A DNA stretch of 51,004 nt from UMGS1312 sp964631595 (GTDB lineage: Bacteria; Bacillota; Clostridia; Oscillospirales; CAG-272): the NCBI GenBank assembly GCA_964631595.1, contig CAZVXL010000013.1, positions 1-51,004 of the forward strand. Direction: 5' to 3'. Position 1 is the stretch's first letter. Each line of letters opens with the position of its first letter. Positions 15,932 to 24,221 of this stretch are shown here, piece by piece. Made by a program: the position numbers and the translations under genes. The notes beneath the pieces were generated by a model. The model worked only from the letters and a program-made list of their open reading frames with translations, did no database searches and was not told the DNA's origin.

Positions 15932-16878
15932 TGTACTCCTCCCTCAAGAGACGCGCACATTTCCTCCGCACGCTCGCCGTCGATACCAAGCAGAGCCTCG
16001 GTGAGCGCCCTCATATCGTCGGGGAGTGATGCTCTTAGCCTCAGTCTTTCCCCCGTCATCGGGTGCGTAAATTCGGAGACAAATGAATGGAGCGCCTGTC
16101 TTCCTATCAGCTCCGAGGCACTGCCGTACATACTGTCTCCCGTGATCGGACAGCCGATCCCCGCGAAATGAAGTCGGAGCTGATGAGTTCTGCCGGTTAT
16201 CGGAGAGGCTACCACAAGGGCGTGGTCGGCGCTTTTGCAAACGACCCTGTATTCGGTCAGCGAATACTTGCCGCCGGAGTCAATGTCGCACTCTTCCCTC
16301 TCGACGATGCTTCCCTCCTTGCGGCGGAGATATGCCTCTATTTTCCCCTCATCTGAGGAGGGCACTCCGTCAAGCACGGCGATATAGCTTTTGCGGATCA
16401 TTCCCTCGGTGAGGAGGCGGTACATTTTATACGAGGCAAGCCTCGAATTTGCCGTCAGCATGATGCCGCTCGTATCTCTGTCAAGCCTGTTTACGGGACG
16501 AAAGACGTACGGAGAGGCGGAATACCTTGCCGCAAGCACATTCGCCACCGTATCGTCTCGGTGCCCGTGCGACGGGTGCGCCGGCATATTCGGCGGCTTA
16601 TTCACCGCGGTGATATGCTCGTCCTCGTATACTATCCCGATATCGCCGTCGGAGGGAATGATATACGGGCTCGTATCCTCGACTCTGTCCTCCGAGAGCA
16701 GAGAAAGCACCTCTCCCTCGGAGAGCACATGGCGCACCGTAACAAAGCTCCCGTTCACGGTAATGCCGCCCTCGGTAAACTTCAGCCGCTTCAGCATTGC
16801 GGAGGAATACCCGAGCCGTCCCCGCAGGTATTCTCTGATCGTGATGCCCGCCTCGGCGGATGTGATCTCTATCTTCAT
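15928..16878 (-). CDS. RluA family pseudouridine synthase (first copy)
   Basis: A 316-residue RluA-type synthase that converts specific uridines in rRNA or tRNA to pseudouridine. A short S4-like RNA-binding segment (about 14-60) precedes the catalytic domain; the catalytic aspartate is D133 in NRLDRDTSG, and SPITGRTHQLRLH follows. The frame continues upstream of 16878, but that part lies over the lnt gene and has no homology; AGAGGA precedes ATG 16878. The ATG overlaps the lnt stop by four bases (ATGA). The target uridine cannot be assigned. Confidence 0.9.
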   Translation of the reverse strand: MKIEITSAEAGITIREYLRGRLGYSSAMLKRLKFTEGGITVNGSFVTVRHVLSEGEVLSLLSEDRVEDTSPYIIPSDGDIGIVYEDEHITAVNKPPNMPAHPSHGHRDDTVANVLAARYSASPYVFRPVNRLDRDTSGIMLTANSRLASYKMYRLLTEGMIRKSYIAVLDGVPSSDEGKIEAYLRRKEGSIVEREECDIDSGGKYSLTEYRVVCKSADHALVVASPITGRTHQLRLHFAGIGCPITGDSMYGSASELIGRQALHSFVSEFTHPMTGERLRLRASLPDDMRALTEALLGIDGERAEEMCASLEGGVQ

Positions 16879-18464
16879 CGGGACACGTCCTCTCGAAGCC
16901 TCTTTTTCGATATAACGGCGCAGAGCACCGCGCCGAGCGCACAGAGCGGAATAAACAGATTTCCGATGCAGGTGTACACGGTGTTCTCGCTTATCATGCC
17001 GACCTCCGCCACGATATACCCCTCGCACAGAGGCGGAAGCATATCTATTATCTCTCCGACAGGGGAAATGACCGATGACACGCCCGTATTGGCGGCGCGA
17101 ACAGTATATCTGCCGCACTCCACGCTTCGGAGCACCGCGTGGCGGTTGTGCTCCCACACGGCATCGGAATCAAGAAACCACGAATCGTTCGTTGAGAGAG
17201 TGATAAGCTCACCGCCCGCGCGCACGCTGTCGGCGGCAAGAGTTTCGTATATCGAATCAAAGCAGATAAGCGGCGCGATCTTTCCGTGCTCTGTATCAAG
17301 AAGCGTTGCCTCGCTTCCCGCCGCAAGATCGTTTTCAAGCATGGATATATCGGAGAGGGGCGGGAATACCGCCGAAACAAAGCCCCTCATCGGGACATAC
17401 TCACCGAACGGGACAAGATGACGCTTGACATATTTCTCGGTGAGAAAGCCGTTTTCGGGCGACACCGCCATAACGGAATTTTCGCTCTCCCCGTTGCTGT
17501 TTTTCGTAAACACACCCGTGATAACGGTACAGCCGCTCTCTCTCGCAAGTCTCTCGTAATAGCCGCGCACGGCGTAGGAGCTCGCCCCGTCGATATTATA
17601 GGTTATCGGCGTTTCGGGGAAAACGACTATCTCCGCCCCCTCAGAGGCGGCGGCAAGCGTCATGCTCCTGTATCTGCTCTCGGTGATACCAAGGCTGTCC
17701 TCCGTCCACTTATCATGGGATGATACATTTCCCTGCACTGCCGCGACCGTGACGGTCTCACTGTCCTCGGGCATCTCGTAAAGAAGTCCTCGGCACAGCC
17801 CGAAGGTAAGCCCCGAGGCAAGGACTGCGGCGGCAAGCGCAAGCGTGCGAAGCCCTCTTTTCGGTCTGCCCGCCCTGCTCTCCGCAAGTGCCACGCCGAC
17901 AGCAGAGCCGAAAAGCACAAGCACAAAGCTCACTCCGTAGCCGCCGACGAGAGATGCGATCTGGAGCATCGGGAGAAATTCCGTCTGTCCTATCGCAAGC
18001 CGTCCCCACGGGACTGCCGCCCAGCTTTTTGTCGTGATCCATTCGAACACGACGTACAGGCAGGTGAATATAAGGCAGTACAGAATCGGGTGAGAGGCTG
18101 TGCCGCAAAGTGTGCGGAGCTTTGCGCTCATGAGAAACACAAATGCCCAGACAAGCGCCTGAAGCAGTGTGAGTCCGAGCCAGCCGGCAAGCACCACCGC
18201 CACTGCCGCGGCCTTTGAAAGTCCCGTAAATTCAAGCGGATAGAGCGCGCAAAACCATGAGAATATCACAGTCCCAAAGCCGCCGAAAAACAAGAGCCCC
18301 CTCAAATACGAGCGCCCGAGCCTTTCGCTTTTATCCGTATACTCGGCATACGCCGGAAGCGCAAAGGATACGATACCGATCAAAAAAAGCTTCGGCCACA
18401 CTATCGGCACCGCCGTAAGGAGCCCTCCGATAAGACATATGATTCCCTTTGGTATATGCTTCAT
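16875..18464 (-). CDS. lnt: Apolipoprotein N-acyltransferase
   Basis: A 529-residue Lnt-type protein that adds the third acyl chain to the N-terminal cysteine of lipoproteins. The first about 230 residues form the multi-span membrane domain with the PWGRLAIGQ segment. The nitrilase domain has all three catalytic residues: E284 (FPETP), K347 (VKRHLVPFGEYVP) and C401 (LICFDS). A last membrane helix closes the protein. Lnt is best known from Gram-negative bacteria, though homologues occur in some Clostridia and Actinobacteria. It lies between two pseudouridine synthase genes with 3- and 4-base junctions. Confidence 0.92.
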   Translation of the reverse strand: MKHIPKGIICLIGGLLTAVPIVWPKLFLIGIVSFALPAYAEYTDKSERLGRSYLRGLLFFGGFGTVIFSWFCALYPLEFTGLSKAAAVAVVLAGWLGLTLLQALVWAFVFLMSAKLRTLCGTASHPILYCLIFTCLYVVFEWITTKSWAAVPWGRLAIGQTEFLPMLQIASLVGGYGVSFVLVLFGSAVGVALAESRAGRPKRGLRTLALAAAVLASGLTFGLCRGLLYEMPEDSETVTVAAVQGNVSSHDKWTEDSLGITESRYRSMTLAAASEGAEIVVFPETPITYNIDGASSYAVRGYYERLARESGCTVITGVFTKNSNGESENSVMAVSPENGFLTEKYVKRHLVPFGEYVPMRGFVSAVFPPLSDISMLENDLAAGSEATLLDTEHGKIAPLICFDSIYETLAADSVRAGGELITLSTNDSWFLDSDAVWEHNRHAVLRSVECGRYTVRAANTGVSSVISPVGEIIDMLPPLCEGYIVAEVGMISENTVYTCIGNLFIPLCALGAVLCAVISKKRLREDVSR

Positions 18465-18467
18465 TTC

Positions 18468-19466
18468 TCACTCCATGTTATTATTAAACAGACCTCGGTA
18501 TTTCTCCTCGCGGAACAGCTCAAGGAAGCGTATCTCCTCGGGGGAGACGCAAAAGCTTCTTTTGTTCAGATACGCAAGAAGCCCGCTGTCCGTGCCGAAG
18601 GTCAGCTTATACGAATACAGCGCCTGATGCTTATAGGAGAGGCGACGGTCATTCCTGTTCACTCCGTATTTGCCCTCTCCGAGAAGCGGATATCCGAGAT
18701 ACGCCATATGCGCTCTTATCTGATGAGTTCTGCCCGTATAGAGGCGCACCTCCGCAAGGGAGAGATCGTCGTTTTTGTTGTAATCAATGATGCGGTAGCC
18801 GGTCTTTATCGGCTTTGAGCCTCTTGTCGGGGAGGCGGAGACACGCACCGTCTTTGCCTTCGTATTCTTGAACAGATGCGCCTCGCAGATGTCACGCTCC
18901 TTCTCCGGTCTCCCGTGAAGCACGCACAGATACCGCTTATCCGTTTTGTTGTCCCTTATCGCCTCATTTACGGCTCTGAGAGCCTCCGCGGTCTTGGCGG
19001 CTATCACGATACCGCCCGTATTTCGGTCGATACGGTTACACAGCGCAGGTGCAAAGGAGTTCTCCTCCTCCGGTCTGTACTCTCCCTTTTGAATGAGATA
19101 GCTTTTCAGATGGCGTATAAGAGTATTGCCGCCGTCGTCTCCGTCGCCGTCATGGACGAGCTGTCCCGCTCTCTTGGAAAGAAGGAGGATATTCTCATCC
19201 TCGTATATTACGGAGAGATTCGGCTTTGTGAGAGGTATGTCCTCCGCCTTCTTTTTATCCTCGGTAAACTCATCGGGGATAAAGAGCGTCACGACGTCTC
19301 CCTCCTTCAGTATATCCGAGCCCTCGGCGCGCTTGCCGTTCAGCTTGATGCGCTTCTTTCTGAGGTATTTATACATAAGGGCGGCGGGCAGCCCTTTGAT
19401 GCATTTACCCAGAAATTTGTCAAGCCGCTGTCCGCCGTCATTTTTATTTATTGTAATGGTACGCAT
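18468..19466 (-). CDS. RluA family pseudouridine synthase (second copy, RluC/RluD-like)
   Basis: A 332-residue synthase with an N-terminal S4 RNA-binding domain (about 12-70, GQRLDKFLGK then RKKRIKLNGKRAEGSD) and an RluA catalytic domain. Catalytic D147 lies in NRIDRNTGG, where the usual TSG is TGG; LYTGRTHQIRAH follows. It differs clearly from the copy at 15928-16878, so the pair is not a recent duplication. Its start shares one base with the upp stop (TAATG) and it ends three bases before lnt. Confidence 0.92.
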   Translation of the reverse strand: MRTITINKNDGGQRLDKFLGKCIKGLPAALMYKYLRKKRIKLNGKRAEGSDILKEGDVVTLFIPDEFTEDKKKAEDIPLTKPNLSVIYEDENILLLSKRAGQLVHDGDGDDGGNTLIRHLKSYLIQKGEYRPEEENSFAPALCNRIDRNTGGIVIAAKTAEALRAVNEAIRDNKTDKRYLCVLHGRPEKERDICEAHLFKNTKAKTVRVSASPTRGSKPIKTGYRIIDYNKNDDLSLAEVRLYTGRTHQIRAHMAYLGYPLLGEGKYGVNRNDRRLSYKHQALYSYKLTFGTDSGLLAYLNKRSFCVSPEEIRFLELFREEKYRGLFNNNME

Positions 19467-20095
19467 TATTTAGTGCCGAAGATACGGTCGCCCGCATCTC
19501 CGAGTCCGGGTACGATATAGGCGTGCTCATTGAGATGATCGTCAAGAGCCGCACAGTAGATATCGACATCGGGATGATCCGTCCTGAACTTCTCAACACC
19601 CTCGGGTGCCGCCACAAGGCACATGAGTCTTATCGACGTAACACCTCTGTTTTTGAGAAGCGTTACGGCATCGGAGGCGGAGCCTCCCGTGGCAAGCATC
19701 GGATCGACAAGGACAACGAGCCTCTCGTCAATATCACAGGGCAGCTTGCAGTAATACTCAACGGGCATATGCGTTTCGGGATCTCTGTAAAGTCCGATAT
19801 GTCCGACACGTGCGACAGGCACAAGTCTGAGGAAGCCGTCGGTCATTCCGAGTCCCGCTCTGAGGATCGGCACGACTGCGACCTTCTTACCGGATATTCT
19901 TCCGGCAGTCATTTTTGAGACAGGAGTCTCGATCTCGTAGCTCTCAAGAGGAAGATCGCGTGTCAGCTCATAGCTCATGAGCATGGTGATCTCCTCAAGA
20001 AGCTCTCTGAAATCCTTTGAGCCGGTCTCTTTTTTTCTCATGATTGAAAGCTTATGCACAATCATCGGATGGTCGATAAGATGAAATTCTCCCAT
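19466..20095 (-). CDS. upp: Uracil phosphoribosyltransferase
   Basis: A 209-residue enzyme that makes UMP from uracil and PRPP. Length is exactly that of the family. PILRAGLGM and the PRPP loop VVLVDPMLATGGSA are complete, and the C-terminal IVPGLGDAGDRIFGT binds uracil. Ribosome site GAAAGG lies upstream, and a promoter at 20143-20171. It is first in the co-directional run upp, RluA, lnt, RluA, DUF3810. Confidence 0.96.
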   Translation of the reverse strand: MGEFHLIDHPMIVHKLSIMRKKETGSKDFRELLEEITMLMSYELTRDLPLESYEIETPVSKMTAGRISGKKVAVVPILRAGLGMTDGFLRLVPVARVGHIGLYRDPETHMPVEYYCKLPCDIDERLVVLVDPMLATGGSASDAVTLLKNRGVTSIRLMCLVAAPEGVEKFRTDHPDVDIYCAALDDHLNEHAYIVPGLGDAGDRIFGTK

Positions 20096-20142
20096 TTTTA
20101 TATCCTTTCGGTGTTAATTATTCGCCGCATTTCCATACGTCT

Positions 20143-20171
20143 ATTATACTCTCATACCGCATATTTTTCAA
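20143..20171 (-). promoter_or_regulatory. Sigma-A promoter of the upp operon
   Basis: On the minus strand TTGAAA (20166-20171) and TATAAT (20143-20148) are 17 bases apart, with the upp ATG about 48 bases downstream of the -10. No PyrR-type structure was recognised in the short leader. Confidence 0.75.
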
Positions 20172-20217
20172 GTGTGACTTTGGCGATATTTTGATTTTTA
20201 TGCACAAAAGTCCGCGG

Positions 20218-20865
20218 TCAGTCGGTATAATAGGTGATCCTGTCGATTTTAAGCTCATCGCCGTCGCGAACAAGCTCGAAATACAGCGGCTTTGCCGCAC
20301 CGCTGTCTATATCGTTTCTGAAGGTGCCGTTATTGCGGTATATTCGGTAGCTGACGTCGAATGCCGTTCTCTTTCCGCCGCTCTCCTCCTTTTCCCACAG
20401 CTTTGATATGCGGATATCGTATATCATTTGCGGGGCAAAGCGCACCTTCTCGGTGTTTGTCTCGTAATACCTCTCGGTAAACATCTCATTATAAGCCTCG
20501 GTATCGCCGGCAATGACGGCATCGAAATACTTCCTGAAGAACACGACACCATCACCGAAGCGCTCATAATCGCTGCCGATGCCGTATTCCTCCGCGCCGT
20601 CCTTGTAATAGAGAAGCCTGTCAAGCTCCATGTATTCCTTGACCTCGGTCACGTCAAGATCATAATCCGGCTTATAGAAGATGTAGCTGTTGAGCTCATC
20701 GGAATACATATTGGTGGGGCCGCTCTCCTTGCGGCTCTCCGCCCACTCCGTTATAAGCAGGGACAGGGCGCATATTACCCCCACGGCACATATCACCGCG
20801 ACAAACACCGCCGCCCGCTTTTTGCGTTTCTTTTTGTTATCCGTGCTCTCTACGGTATTTTTCAT
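20218..20865 (-). CDS. Membrane-anchored protein of unknown function
   Basis: A 215-residue protein not recognised. It starts with a lysine/arginine-rich cytoplasmic tail (residues 11-17, KKKRKKR), then one membrane helix at about 19-40, followed by an outer domain of about 170 residues rich in tyrosine and acidic residues. The domain FRKYFDAVIAGDTEAYNEMF and the later Y-rich strands recall NTF2-like/DUF4878-type folds used as small ligand or scaffold domains, but this is weak. It stands between upp and the TIM-barrel gene. Confidence 0.7.
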   Translation of the reverse strand: MKNTVESTDNKKKRKKRAAVFVAVICAVGVICALSLLITEWAESRKESGPTNMYSDELNSYIFYKPDYDLDVTEVKEYMELDRLLYYKDGAEEYGIGSDYERFGDGVVFFRKYFDAVIAGDTEAYNEMFTERYYETNTEKVRFAPQMIYDIRISKLWEKEESGGKRTAFDVSYRIYRNNGTFRNDIDSGAAKPLYFELVRDGDELKIDRITYYTD

Positions 20866-20885
20866 TCAGTCCCCCCGATTTGACC

Positions 20886-20918
20886 GATCCCCGCAAGGTC
20901 TGTGACATTGCGGGGATC
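20886..20918. terminator. GC-rich hairpin between two minus-strand genes
   Basis: A perfect 11-base stem GATCCCCGCAA / TTGCGGGGATC with an 11-base loop. The short T-run follows on the plus strand; the minus strand, where the upstream gene ends, lacks one, so its strength there is uncertain. Confidence 0.5.
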
Positions 20919-20946
20919 CTTTTATCAGTCGAAGCGGCGCAAAGGC

Positions 20947-21807
20947 TTACGCCATTTCGATAAATCTCTTGAGATTCTTATATCCGAGCTCGATTCCGCG
21001 AAGGTTATCCTCCATGCCCTCGAACTCTATTGTAATATATCCGTCATATCCCGAGCGCACCATCGTTCCGATGCTCTGAGCAACTCTCGCATCGCCGTGA
21101 CCTATTATCGCGCCTCTCAGGTAGTTGCCTCCGCGTGATCTGAACCAGCCGTCGCCGGGATTCGGCTCAAGACCGCTCTTTACAAAGAAATCCTTTGCAT
21201 GAACGTGGAAGGCATAGGGTGCCATGATGCCGACGGAGACATTGGGATTCTCATCTGCACAGAGGAAGTTACCCATATCGACAAGAGCGCCGAAGTTCGG
21301 GTGTCCGACCGCATTGATGAGCTTTTCGACGCGGTTTGCATCCTGTGAGAAGAAGCCGTGATTCTCGGTCATCGTGCGGATGCCCTTCTCTGCCGCATAC
21401 TCCGTCACCTCTCGGATCCTCTCCGCAAGCACAGGAAGCACGTCATCATAGCCAATACCGTATTTTCTTGTGCGGATACCGCCCGTTACATCGTGTCTCA
21501 TCAGCGAAACGCCGAGAGTCGCCGCCATATCGACAAGCCCCTTGAGTCTGGCGATCTCCTCCTTGCCGTCCGCCGAGCCGTTATTGAGGAAATCGGCTCC
21601 GGTCAGATATGCGACGGGAGTGATGCCGACCTTCTCGCAATGCTCTCTCATCTCACTTACGCGGCGGGGATCGTTCTGCCACGCGCCCTCGACAAATTCG
21701 ATACCGTCAAAGCCGACGCTTTTGGCATGGTCGATTATGCCGAGCATACCCAGCTTTTCATCCGATGCATAGGCGCCGTAGCTGTATGAGCTTACACAGG
21801 TTTTCAT
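20947..21807 (-). CDS. Sugar phosphate isomerase/epimerase family (TIM barrel)
   Basis: A 286-residue AP-endonuclease-2-like TIM barrel protein. Metal-site signatures are visible: GFDGIEFVEG near the start, MTENHGFFSQ, FGALVDMGNF, FHVHAKDFF and the closing ITIEFEG. Relatives isomerise or epimerise sugars, inositols and keto-sugars; the substrate is not determined by sequence. It is a single gene with its own promoter and GGAGG ribosome site. Confidence 0.85.
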   Translation of the reverse strand: MKTCVSSYSYGAYASDEKLGMLGIIDHAKSVGFDGIEFVEGAWQNDPRRVSEMREHCEKVGITPVAYLTGADFLNNGSADGKEEIARLKGLVDMAATLGVSLMRHDVTGGIRTRKYGIGYDDVLPVLAERIREVTEYAAEKGIRTMTENHGFFSQDANRVEKLINAVGHPNFGALVDMGNFLCADENPNVSVGIMAPYAFHVHAKDFFVKSGLEPNPGDGWFRSRGGNYLRGAIIGHGDARVAQSIGTMVRSGYDGYITIEFEGMEDNLRGIELGYKNLKRFIEMA

Positions 21808-21854
21808 TTTATAATTCCTCCGGAATATGTATAGTCTGTAGCTTTACTGAGTAA

Positions 21855-21883
21855 ATTATATACCAACAGGCATAATAAATCAA
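21855..21883 (-). promoter_or_regulatory. Sigma-A promoter of the isomerase/epimerase gene
   Basis: On the minus strand TTGATT (21878-21883) and TATAAT (21855-21860) are 17 bases apart, about 48 bases before the start codon. Confidence 0.65.
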
Positions 21884-22026
21884 TATATAATACGGAAATT
21901 TTACGATTTGGGGCGCTCTGTGTCCCCGCCCCGCGCCCACCGCAGGCGGGAAGCTCGGGAAATAATGAAGACGTTGTAAATTTCGTCCCGCAAATGAGAC
22001 AAACAGCCGAATTAAAGGAATTATCC

Positions 22027-22055
22027 TTGACATAAGGGATAAAAAATCGTATAAT
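22027..22055 (+). promoter_or_regulatory. Consensus sigma-A promoter of the acyl ligase
   Basis: TTGACA (22027-22032) and TATAAT (22050-22055) are exactly 17 bases apart. The ligase ATG at 22123 is 67 bases downstream of the -10. Confidence 0.88.
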
Positions 22056-22122
22056 AAGTACGTATTGTGTAGAATTATGCCTTTTTCTTATCGGATCTGG
22101 CGTTATTTTGAAAGGTTAAAAA

Positions 22123-23838
22123 ATGCCGACATATAATAATCTTCATGCAGCACCCCCGAAAAAGTTTACCGATATAAGGAACCTTTTCAAGACAAGTGCA
22201 GAGGTCTTCGGTGACAAGACCCGTTATATCTACAGAGAAAGCGATGAGCTCACCGAGTATTCCTTCAATGATTATTGGCGTGATATGCAGTCCTTTGCGA
22301 CCTACATCATGAATTCCTCTCTTGCCGGAAAAAGAGTCGCCGTTATCGGTGACACACATCCCATGTGGTCTGTCGCCTTCACCGCGCTGATCTCCTGCGG
22401 CTGTGTTGCCGTTCCCCTCGACAAGGAGCTTGAAATCGAGCAGATCATTGATTTCATGCGTATCGCGGAGTGTGAGGCTGTCGTGTACACGGAGTGCTAC
22501 AACCGCAAGCTGGTTGAGCGCGCCGCGGATATGCCGTTTATCAGAAAGTTCATCGCCGTTACTCCCGAGACGGATTTTCCGCCCTCACGTATGGTACGCA
22601 GCATGGCGCATTGCCTGTCCTCGGGCGCGGCGCGACTTGCGGACGGCGACACCTCCTTTGAGGATTTCGTTATTCCCATGGACAGTATGTGTGCCCTGCT
22701 CTTTACCTCCGGCACAACAGGCACAAGCAAGGGCGTTATGCTGTCGCACAGAAATCTCACCGCCGCCACAACCGCCTCCTGTCAGTGTACCCGCTACGAT
22801 TCCAAGGATTCGCTCGTATCCGTGCTTCCGATACACCACACCTTTGAGCTTACGACAATTCATCTTGCCACGGCAAATCTCGGAATGACCGTATACATCA
22901 ACGAATCCATTCGCTATGCCACAAGAAACTTCAAGGAATTTAAGCCGACCGTGCTGGTGTTCGTTCCGCTGTTCCTTGAAACCGTTCACAAGCGCATTTG
23001 GGAAACGGTACGAAAGAAGGGCATTGAGAAGAAGGTACGCACCGCAATGAAGCTTAGCGATGCCCTGCTTCTGACCGGTGTCGATGTACGTGAGAAGTTC
23101 TTCTCCGAGATCACCGAGGTATTCGGCGGTCGCCTCAAGAGCATCGTTGTCGGCGGAGCGCCGATAGATCCGCAGATAGTCAGAGATTTCTACTCCTTCG
23201 GCATCACCGTGCTTCAAGGCTACGGCATCACGGAGTGTTCGCCTCTTGTGGCGGTAAACATTCCCGGTCGCGTCAGCTTTGATTCGGTAGGTCAGCCGGT
23301 CACGGGCTGTGAGGTGAAGATCGAACAGCTTGACGGCTGTGATGAGGGCGAGGGCGAGATCCTCGTCAAGGGCGACAACGTAATGCTCGGCTACTACAAC
23401 AACGAGGAAGCCACCTCGGAGGTATTCACCGAGGACGGATGGTTCAGAACAGGCGATATCGGTCGCATCGACAAGAAAAGCTATATCACCGTCACCGGAC
23501 GCAAGAAGAACGTCATAATCGCCTCCAACGGAAAGAACGTATTTCCGGAGGAGCTTGAGGAGAGGCTCGTAAAGCTTCCCGAGGTCAAGGAGTCGGTCGT
23601 TGTTGCACGAAGCGACAAGACCACCGGAGATACCGTCATCACCGCGCTGATCCTGCCCGACACCGAGGTCGTGGGTGAGAATTACTGCCACGATGATCTG
23701 TGCAAGATCTTCAAGGAAAAGATAACGCAGATAAACAAAACTCTCCCGCCGTATAAGCACATAAACAAATTCGAAATACGCAGTGATGAGTTCGAAAAGA
23801 CTCCTTCGAAAAAAATAAAGCGTTTCCTCTTGAAATAA
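22123..23838 (+). CDS. Long-chain acyl-CoA (or acyl-ACP) synthetase, FadD-like
   Basis: A 571-residue ANL-family ligase. The ATP P-loop FTSGTTGTSKG lies at about 194-204, with GYGITECSPL, WFRTGDIG and VTGRKKNVIIASNGKNV farther on; the catalytic lysine is in the C-terminal TPSKKIKRF. The class activates long-chain fatty acids. Because the next gene is a free acyl carrier protein, this member may load ACP rather than CoA, as AasS-type enzymes do; sequence alone cannot decide. It has a consensus promoter and GAAAGG upstream. Confidence 0.88.
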   Translation: MPTYNNLHAAPPKKFTDIRNLFKTSAEVFGDKTRYIYRESDELTEYSFNDYWRDMQSFATYIMNSSLAGKRVAVIGDTHPMWSVAFTALISCGCVAVPLDKELEIEQIIDFMRIAECEAVVYTECYNRKLVERAADMPFIRKFIAVTPETDFPPSRMVRSMAHCLSSGAARLADGDTSFEDFVIPMDSMCALLFTSGTTGTSKGVMLSHRNLTAATTASCQCTRYDSKDSLVSVLPIHHTFELTTIHLATANLGMTVYINESIRYATRNFKEFKPTVLVFVPLFLETVHKRIWETVRKKGIEKKVRTAMKLSDALLLTGVDVREKFFSEITEVFGGRLKSIVVGGAPIDPQIVRDFYSFGITVLQGYGITECSPLVAVNIPGRVSFDSVGQPVTGCEVKIEQLDGCDEGEGEILVKGDNVMLGYYNNEEATSEVFTEDGWFRTGDIGRIDKKSYITVTGRKKNVIIASNGKNVFPEELEERLVKLPEVKESVVVARSDKTTGDTVITALILPDTEVVGENYCHDDLCKIFKEKITQINKTLPPYKHINKFEIRSDEFEKTPSKKIKRFLLK

Positions 23839-23858
23839 TCGGAAATATGGTTTATAAT
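23830..23858 (+). promoter_or_regulatory. Sigma-A promoter of the acyl carrier protein
   Basis: TTGAAA (23830-23835, inside the last codons of the ligase) and TATAAT (23853-23858) are 17 bases apart. It gives the ACP gene a second, independent start so it can be made in excess of the ligase. Confidence 0.7.
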
Positions 23859-23898
23859 ATACTAGTCTTATTATTCTATCCTGTAGGAGGTGAAATGT

Positions 23899-24126
23899 AT
23901 GTTTGAGCAGGTTAAGGATATGCTGGTAAATGAGCTGTCCGTCAATGCGGATGATGTCACCATGTCGGCAGAGCTCGTAGCAGATCTCGGAGTTAACTCT
24001 CTGGAGCTTGCAGACCTCATTCTTCTTTGCGAGGAGAAGTTTGATATCGAAATCGGGGATGAAGATATCCGTAATTTTATAACCGTCGGAGATGTTGTTA
24101 ATTATCTTTCATCCGTAGAACAATAA
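23899..24126 (+). CDS. Acyl carrier protein
   Basis: A 75-residue acidic carrier protein. The phosphopantetheine serine is S34 in DLGVNSLEL, where the house-keeping AcpP has DSL; the rest shows the usual four-helix pattern. ATG 23899 has AGGAGG at 23885-23890; an in-frame GTG at 23890 overlaps that site and is unlikely. The N-S-L variant and the linked ligase suggest a specialised ACP, for recycling exogenous fatty acids or for an acylation reaction, rather than the fatty acid synthase carrier. No fab genes are nearby. Confidence 0.92.
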   Translation: MFEQVKDMLVNELSVNADDVTMSAELVADLGVNSLELADLILLCEEKFDIEIGDEDIRNFITVGDVVNYLSSVEQ

Positions 24127-24162
24127 ATCGAAACGGTATTTTATTACCAAGCGAATCTCAAA

Positions 24163-24195
24163 AATGCGCGGAGTCGGCTTCGCGCATTGCTTTTT
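24163..24195 (+). terminator. Terminator after the acyl carrier protein
   Basis: An 8-base stem AATGCGCG / CGCGCATT with a ten-base loop (24163-24188), followed by a T-run at 24191-24195. Confidence 0.75.
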
Positions 24196-24221
24196 ATAAC
24201 TTTACAGAAACGGAAATTGTT

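Larger units (their letters stand above)
21808..22122. other. Intergenic region with divergent promoters
   Basis: About 315 bases hold only the two divergent promoters (21855-21883 minus, 22027-22055 plus). The stretch between, about 21895-21965, is C/G-rich and shows no gene or strong hairpin. Confidence 0.6.

Noticed and set aside
15928..19466. The two RluA genes as a tandem duplication flanking an inserted lnt
   Set aside because: The two proteins differ strongly in length, N-terminal domain and active-site motif (RLDRDTSG versus RIDRNTGG), so recent duplication is unlikely.
21809..22033. A 74-codon minus-strand frame between divergent promoters
   Set aside because: It runs through a promoter and has no homology-like composition or ribosome site.
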